From an uncultured Micrococcales bacterium (GTDB lineage Bacteria; Actinomycetota; Actinomycetes; Actinomycetales; Microbacteriaceae), in contig CAIPNT010000025.1 in assembly GCA_903866485.1 (NCBI GenBank), positions 1-8,455 of the forward strand: a DNA stretch of 8,455 nucleotides. The letters are read 5' to 3'. Shown piece by piece: positions 5,944 through 8,455 of the stretch (positions within the stretch are counted from its first letter, which is position 1; each line of letters opens with the position of its first letter). Below the pieces are notes generated by a model. The model saw nothing but the letters and a program-made list of their open reading frames with translations. It searched no databases and was not told where the DNA came from. The position numbers and the translations under genes are program-made.

Positions 5944-6850
5944 AAATAGCGACGTTGATAACCGCTAGGCCCCAGCCAAACAATAGGCCGAAGGTCAGTG
6001 CGGCGAAACTTGTGAGCTTGAGCACCAGAATCAACTCGCGCGGGGTCTTGGCAGTCACCAAAATCAGGGTTGCCGGGATGGCCAAAAAGACCGAAGCCCA
6101 GGCAAAGAAAGTAGCCGGATACAGGAATGGAAACGGCGCCAAGATAACGAACGGCACCCACAACATCACGAGATAGTAGGCCTTTGCCCACTTTTTGCCA
6201 ACCTTGACCGCCAGTGTGCGCTTGCCAACCTGTTGGTCGGTGTCGATGTCACGGATGTTGTTGACCATCAAAACCGAAGAGGCAAACAGCCCGATTGCGG
6301 CGCCACCAAACAGCGAGTTGGCGTCGAAACTTCCGATTTGAATAAACGCTGTGCCCATGGCGGCCACCAAACCAAAGAAGATGAATACGGCCAGCTCGCC
6401 GAGACCGGCATAACCGTATGGGCTCTTTCCACCGGTATAGAACCAGGCCGCAACAATTGCCGCCGCGCCAACCGCAAGCAACCACCAAATCGAGGTGATC
6501 AGCACGATTGCCAGACCGGCCAGTGCGGCCAAGCCAAAGAAGCCGAAGGCAACAAATTTGACCAGCTCTGGGCGCACCGACTTTGAACCGGTCAGACGCA
6601 GAGGACCAACTCTCTTGGCGTCGGTGCCGCGAATGCCGTCTGAATAGTCATTGGCAAAATTTACGCCGATCTGCAAAAACAAGGCGACGGCAAGTGCCAG
6701 CAGAGCAAGTGGCAGTTTGAAAGACTGAATGCAAGCCGCCGCACCCCAACCGACGGCAACTGGCGCGATGGCCAGCGGAAGGGTGCGCAAACGAGCGCCC
6801 TCAACCCAAAGCTTGACTCTTGACTGCTTAGTCGACTTTTTTGCTGCCAT
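5942..6850 (-). CDS. menA: 1,4-dihydroxy-2-naphthoate polyprenyltransferase
   Basis: This UbiA-superfamily integral membrane prenyltransferase (302 aa, typical length) attaches the polyprenyl tail to DHNA with loss of CO2, forming demethylmenaquinone in the cytoplasmic membrane. Seen: LRTLPLAIAPV (21-31) in the first helix, the first Mg-diphosphate motif NDYSDGIRGTD (67-77), VGPLRLTGSK (81-90), the second motif RDIDTDQQVGKRTLAV (200-215), and about eight to nine hydrophobic helices across the protein. The NDYxDGxxGTD pattern is specific for MenA rather than UbiA. The ATG shares its A with the menE stop (TAATG), and AGGAG (6860-6856) inside the end of menE lies five bases upstream, so menE and menA are translationally coupled. 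It would take its prenyl donor from the synthase at 89-1099 and pass its product to MenG. Confidence 0.96.
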   Translation of the reverse strand: MAAKKSTKQSRVKLWVEGARLRTLPLAIAPVAVGWGAAACIQSFKLPLALLALAVALFLQIGVNFANDYSDGIRGTDAKRVGPLRLTGSKSVRPELVKFVAFGFFGLAALAGLAIVLITSIWWLLAVGAAAIVAAWFYTGGKSPYGYAGLGELAVFIFFGLVAAMGTAFIQIGSFDANSLFGGAAIGLFASSVLMVNNIRDIDTDQQVGKRTLAVKVGKKWAKAYYLVMLWVPFVILAPFPFLYPATFFAWASVFLAIPATLILVTAKTPRELILVLKLTSFAALTFGLLFGWGLAVINVAI

Positions 6851-8001
6851 TATTGCTCCTCAAATAGTCTCTTTATTGCCTGCAAATCGTGTTTGCCATT
6901 TGGCAATCTTGGCACACCATCGGTGCGAATCACCCGGATGGGTTTGCCCGCCGGGCCCAGATCGTTGGCCAAAGCCAGTGCAATCTCGTCGGCCACCTCT
7001 GGGCTGCCAAGATAAATTATGCCAACCCGCTGACCCCACTCTGGGTCGGCGATTGCAGTTGCCGCCAACTCGACCACGCCTGGCACGGCACGGGCCAACT
7101 CTTCGACCCGGTCGAGCGAGACCTTAATGCCACCCGAAACAATAACTCGGTCGATGCGCCCCAAAATCTGAAGCCTGCCCGAGGCGTCAAACTCACCAAG
7201 GTCACTGGTCACGAACTGCTCACCGATTTCGGCAGCAGAGTCGCCATCCAAGATTGAATCGGCCAACACGGCACCGGTGATTGCGATGCGGCTGCCAACC
7301 AGTTCGACCCGAACTCCATCGAGTGGCACGCCGTCATAAACGCAACCGCCACAGGTTTCGGTCATGCCATAGGTGATCACGATTTTAAGGCCGTGAGCCT
7401 TTAGCGCCTCGACCACTTCGAACGCAGCAGCCTGACCGCCTACCAAAATGGCGTCGAAGCGCCTCAGCTGAGCGAGCAAAAAATCATTTTGACCACTGGC
7501 GCTAAACGGATCTTTGATTGCATCGAGCAATCGCACCAGCTGGGTTGGCACCAGTGAGGTATAGCGCCTTGTGCCAGTCATGAGCGAGGCGGCACGAGCG
7601 AAGGCCTCGGCGGTGAATGGCACGGATGCATTCATCAGCACTGGCTGGGTGTCAGCAACCAGAGAGCGAATCAGCACGTTGGCTCCAGCCACAAAGTTGG
7701 TTGGCAACGCCAGCAGCCACTGACCTGGGCCACCCAGCCTGAGGTGGGCAGCATTGGCGCTGGCCAGCAGGGCAGAGCGTGAGATGACCACTCGCTTGGG
7801 TGTGCCGGAAGAACCGCTGGTCTCAACAATTAGGCCGGTGCCGTCGGCCACGGTTTCTGGCAAACCCGAAACCTCTGGCATATTGCCGTTTATCTCGGGC
7901 GCGGTGATGAAAACGGCCTGGTTGGAAGCTAAAACCTCACCGATGGCAATCAGCGCGCCAAAGGCGTCATTGGCGGCAACGAGTTTTAGCGGAATCATCA
8001 A
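6850..8001 (-). CDS. menE: o-Succinylbenzoate-CoA ligase
   Basis: This adenylate-forming (ANL superfamily) enzyme activates o-succinylbenzoate with ATP and CoA to OSB-CoA, the substrate of MenB. Seen: the phosphate-binding loop TSGSSGTPK (61-69), ALPTNFVAG (98-106), YGMTETCGG (211-219), SDLGEFD (266-272) with the ribose-binding Asp, the hinge GRIDRVIVSGGIKV (281-294), and PRLPNGK (364-370) with the C-terminal adenylation lysine. At about 382 residues it is shorter than the Bacillus-type enzymes, as is usual for actinobacterial MenE. The interval given begins at a TTG; the very next codon, ATG at 7998, is the more probable start. Neither has an obvious ribosome binding site, so the start is not settled. 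It lies 32 bases after menB and overlaps menA by one base. Confidence 0.94.
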   Translation of the reverse strand: MMIPLKLVAANDAFGALIAIGEVLASNQAVFITAPEINGNMPEVSGLPETVADGTGLIVETSGSSGTPKRVVISRSALLASANAAHLRLGGPGQWLLALPTNFVAGANVLIRSLVADTQPVLMNASVPFTAEAFARAASLMTGTRRYTSLVPTQLVRLLDAIKDPFSASGQNDFLLAQLRRFDAILVGGQAAAFEVVEALKAHGLKIVITYGMTETCGGCVYDGVPLDGVRVELVGSRIAITGAVLADSILDGDSAAEIGEQFVTSDLGEFDASGRLQILGRIDRVIVSGGIKVSLDRVEELARAVPGVVELAATAIADPEWGQRVGIIYLGSPEVADEIALALANDLGPAGKPIRVIRTDGVPRLPNGKHDLQAIKRLFEEQ

Positions 8002-8033
8002 TAGTTGTCGGTAAGTCGATGCTTAGCCACGGT

Positions 8034-8455
8034 CTAGAAGTGCCAAGGGTATGGCGACCAGTCTGGCTCGCGCTTTTGCAAGAACGAGTCGCGGCCCTCC
8101 ACGGCCTCATCAGTGCCATAGGCAAGGCGGGTGGCTTCACCGGCAAACAACTGTTGGCCGGCAATGCCATCGTCAACCGCGTTGAAGGCAAACTTGAGCA
8201 TGCGAATTGACTGTGGCGATTTGCGCAGAATTTCTGCACCCCACTCAACACCGACATTTTCGAGATCAGCGTGAGGCACAACGGCGTTAACCACGCCCAT
8301 CTCATAGGCTCGCTGGGCACTGTATTCGGCGCCCAAGAAAAAGATTTCGCGGGCAAACTTCTGACCGGTTTGACGAGCCAAATAGGCGCTGCCATAACCG
8401 GCGTCGAACGAGCCAACGTCGGCGTCGGTCTGTTTAAACTTGGCGTGCTCGGCAC
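8034..8455 (-). CDS. menB: DHNA-CoA synthase, C-terminal part
   Basis: This crotonase-fold enzyme closes the second ring of OSB-CoA to 1,4-dihydroxy-2-naphthoyl-CoA. The last 139 codons are present and the gene continues past the right edge; full-length proteins are around 300 residues. Counting from the edge, residues 13-22 (VGSFDAGYGS) carry the catalytic Asp17 and Ser22, matching Asp185 and Ser190 of the Mycobacterium tuberculosis enzyme. Tyr112 in RLAYGTDEAVEGRD matches its Tyr287. ARQTGQKFAREIFFLGAEYS (26-45), SPQSIRMLKFAF, GQQLFAGEATRLAY and the C-terminal QKREPDWSPYPWHF are all typical of actinobacterial MenB. The second Gly of the usual SFDGGYG is Ala here. A TTG at 8381 could be mistaken for a start, but the frame is open and homologous up to the window edge. 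It is first of the menB-menE-menA run. Confidence 0.95.
   Translation of the reverse strand, partial: AEHAKFKQTDADVGSFDAGYGSAYLARQTGQKFAREIFFLGAEYSAQRAYEMGVVNAVVPHADLENVGVEWGAEILRKSPQSIRMLKFAFNAVDDGIAGQQLFAGEATRLAYGTDEAVEGRDSFLQKREPDWSPYPWHF

Noticed and set aside
6729..7127. A 132-residue plus-strand open frame across the menA-menE junction
   Set aside because: It lies antisense to two well-supported genes, is rich in Pro/Arg/Cys without a recognisable domain, and has no start context.
8034..8381. A 115-residue menB reading with a start at 8381
   Set aside because: The codon is TTG in the middle of conserved sequence; the frame is open with typical MenB residues (G-S-F-D-A-G-Y-G-S) up to the window edge, so the gene is longer and truncated by the window.
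7967..8455. A 162-residue minus-strand open frame over menB
   Set aside because: It overlaps menB in another frame, is Ser/Pro/Arg-rich as out-of-frame translations here tend to be, and shows no motif; it is a shadow.
1..8455. Mobile elements, CRISPR, RNA genes, defence or other novel systems
   Set aside because: No transposase, integrase, direct-repeat array, tRNA or rRNA-like sequence or defence-protein motif was seen; the genes have uniform composition and form one metabolic locus.

Overview
The window is a menaquinone (vitamin K2) biosynthesis locus from an actinobacterium. Menaquinone-type enzymes, GTG starts, 1-11 base gene overlaps, leaderless-looking promoters of TAnnnT type and a DUF4229 protein all fit Actinobacteria. 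The short intergenic spaces and a base composition that looks like the mid-50s percent G+C (judged by eye, not counted) suggest a streamlined Microbacteriaceae such as the freshwater Rhodoluna/Aquiluna group. That placement is an inference. I see no rRNA, tRNA, insertion sequence, phage gene, CRISPR array or long repeat, and no stretch over 300 bases without a gene.

Layout. From the right edge on the minus strand run menB (C-terminal part only), menE and menA, with menE and menA sharing one base. A small plus-strand DUF4229 membrane protein converges on menA. Divergent from it, across a 38-base gap, are a 66-residue membrane protein and menD, overlapping by 11 bases on the minus strand. The plus-strand isochorismate synthase gene menF converges on menD, and one palindromic CTAG supplies both stop codons. 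Divergent from menF, across 127 bases rich in inverted repeats, is an unrecognised secreted or membrane-anchored protein with a His/Asp/Gly-rich stretch. Then follow menG (ubiE) and a long-chain polyprenyl diphosphate synthase gene, overlapping by 4 bases. Bases 1-88 hold no gene I can establish.

Pathway. MenF turns chorismate into isochorismate. MenD adds a succinyl-semialdehyde unit from 2-oxoglutarate to give SEPHCHC. MenE activates o-succinylbenzoate with CoA, and MenB closes the ring to DHNA-CoA. MenA joins DHNA to the polyprenyl tail made by the polyprenyl diphosphate synthase, and MenG methylates demethylmenaquinone to menaquinone. The steps not encoded here are MenH, MenC and the DHNA-CoA thioesterase. 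No geranylgeranyl-reductase-type gene (tail saturation) lies next to menG.

The enzymes are ordinary core genes, and I found no clearly new biological system. The parts most worth a second look are two divergent control regions: 5588-5625, where two apparently leaderless promoters overlap, and 2470-2596, with four TGTGA half-sites and a perfect 11-base dyad. The three small or unknown membrane proteins embedded among the men genes also deserve attention.
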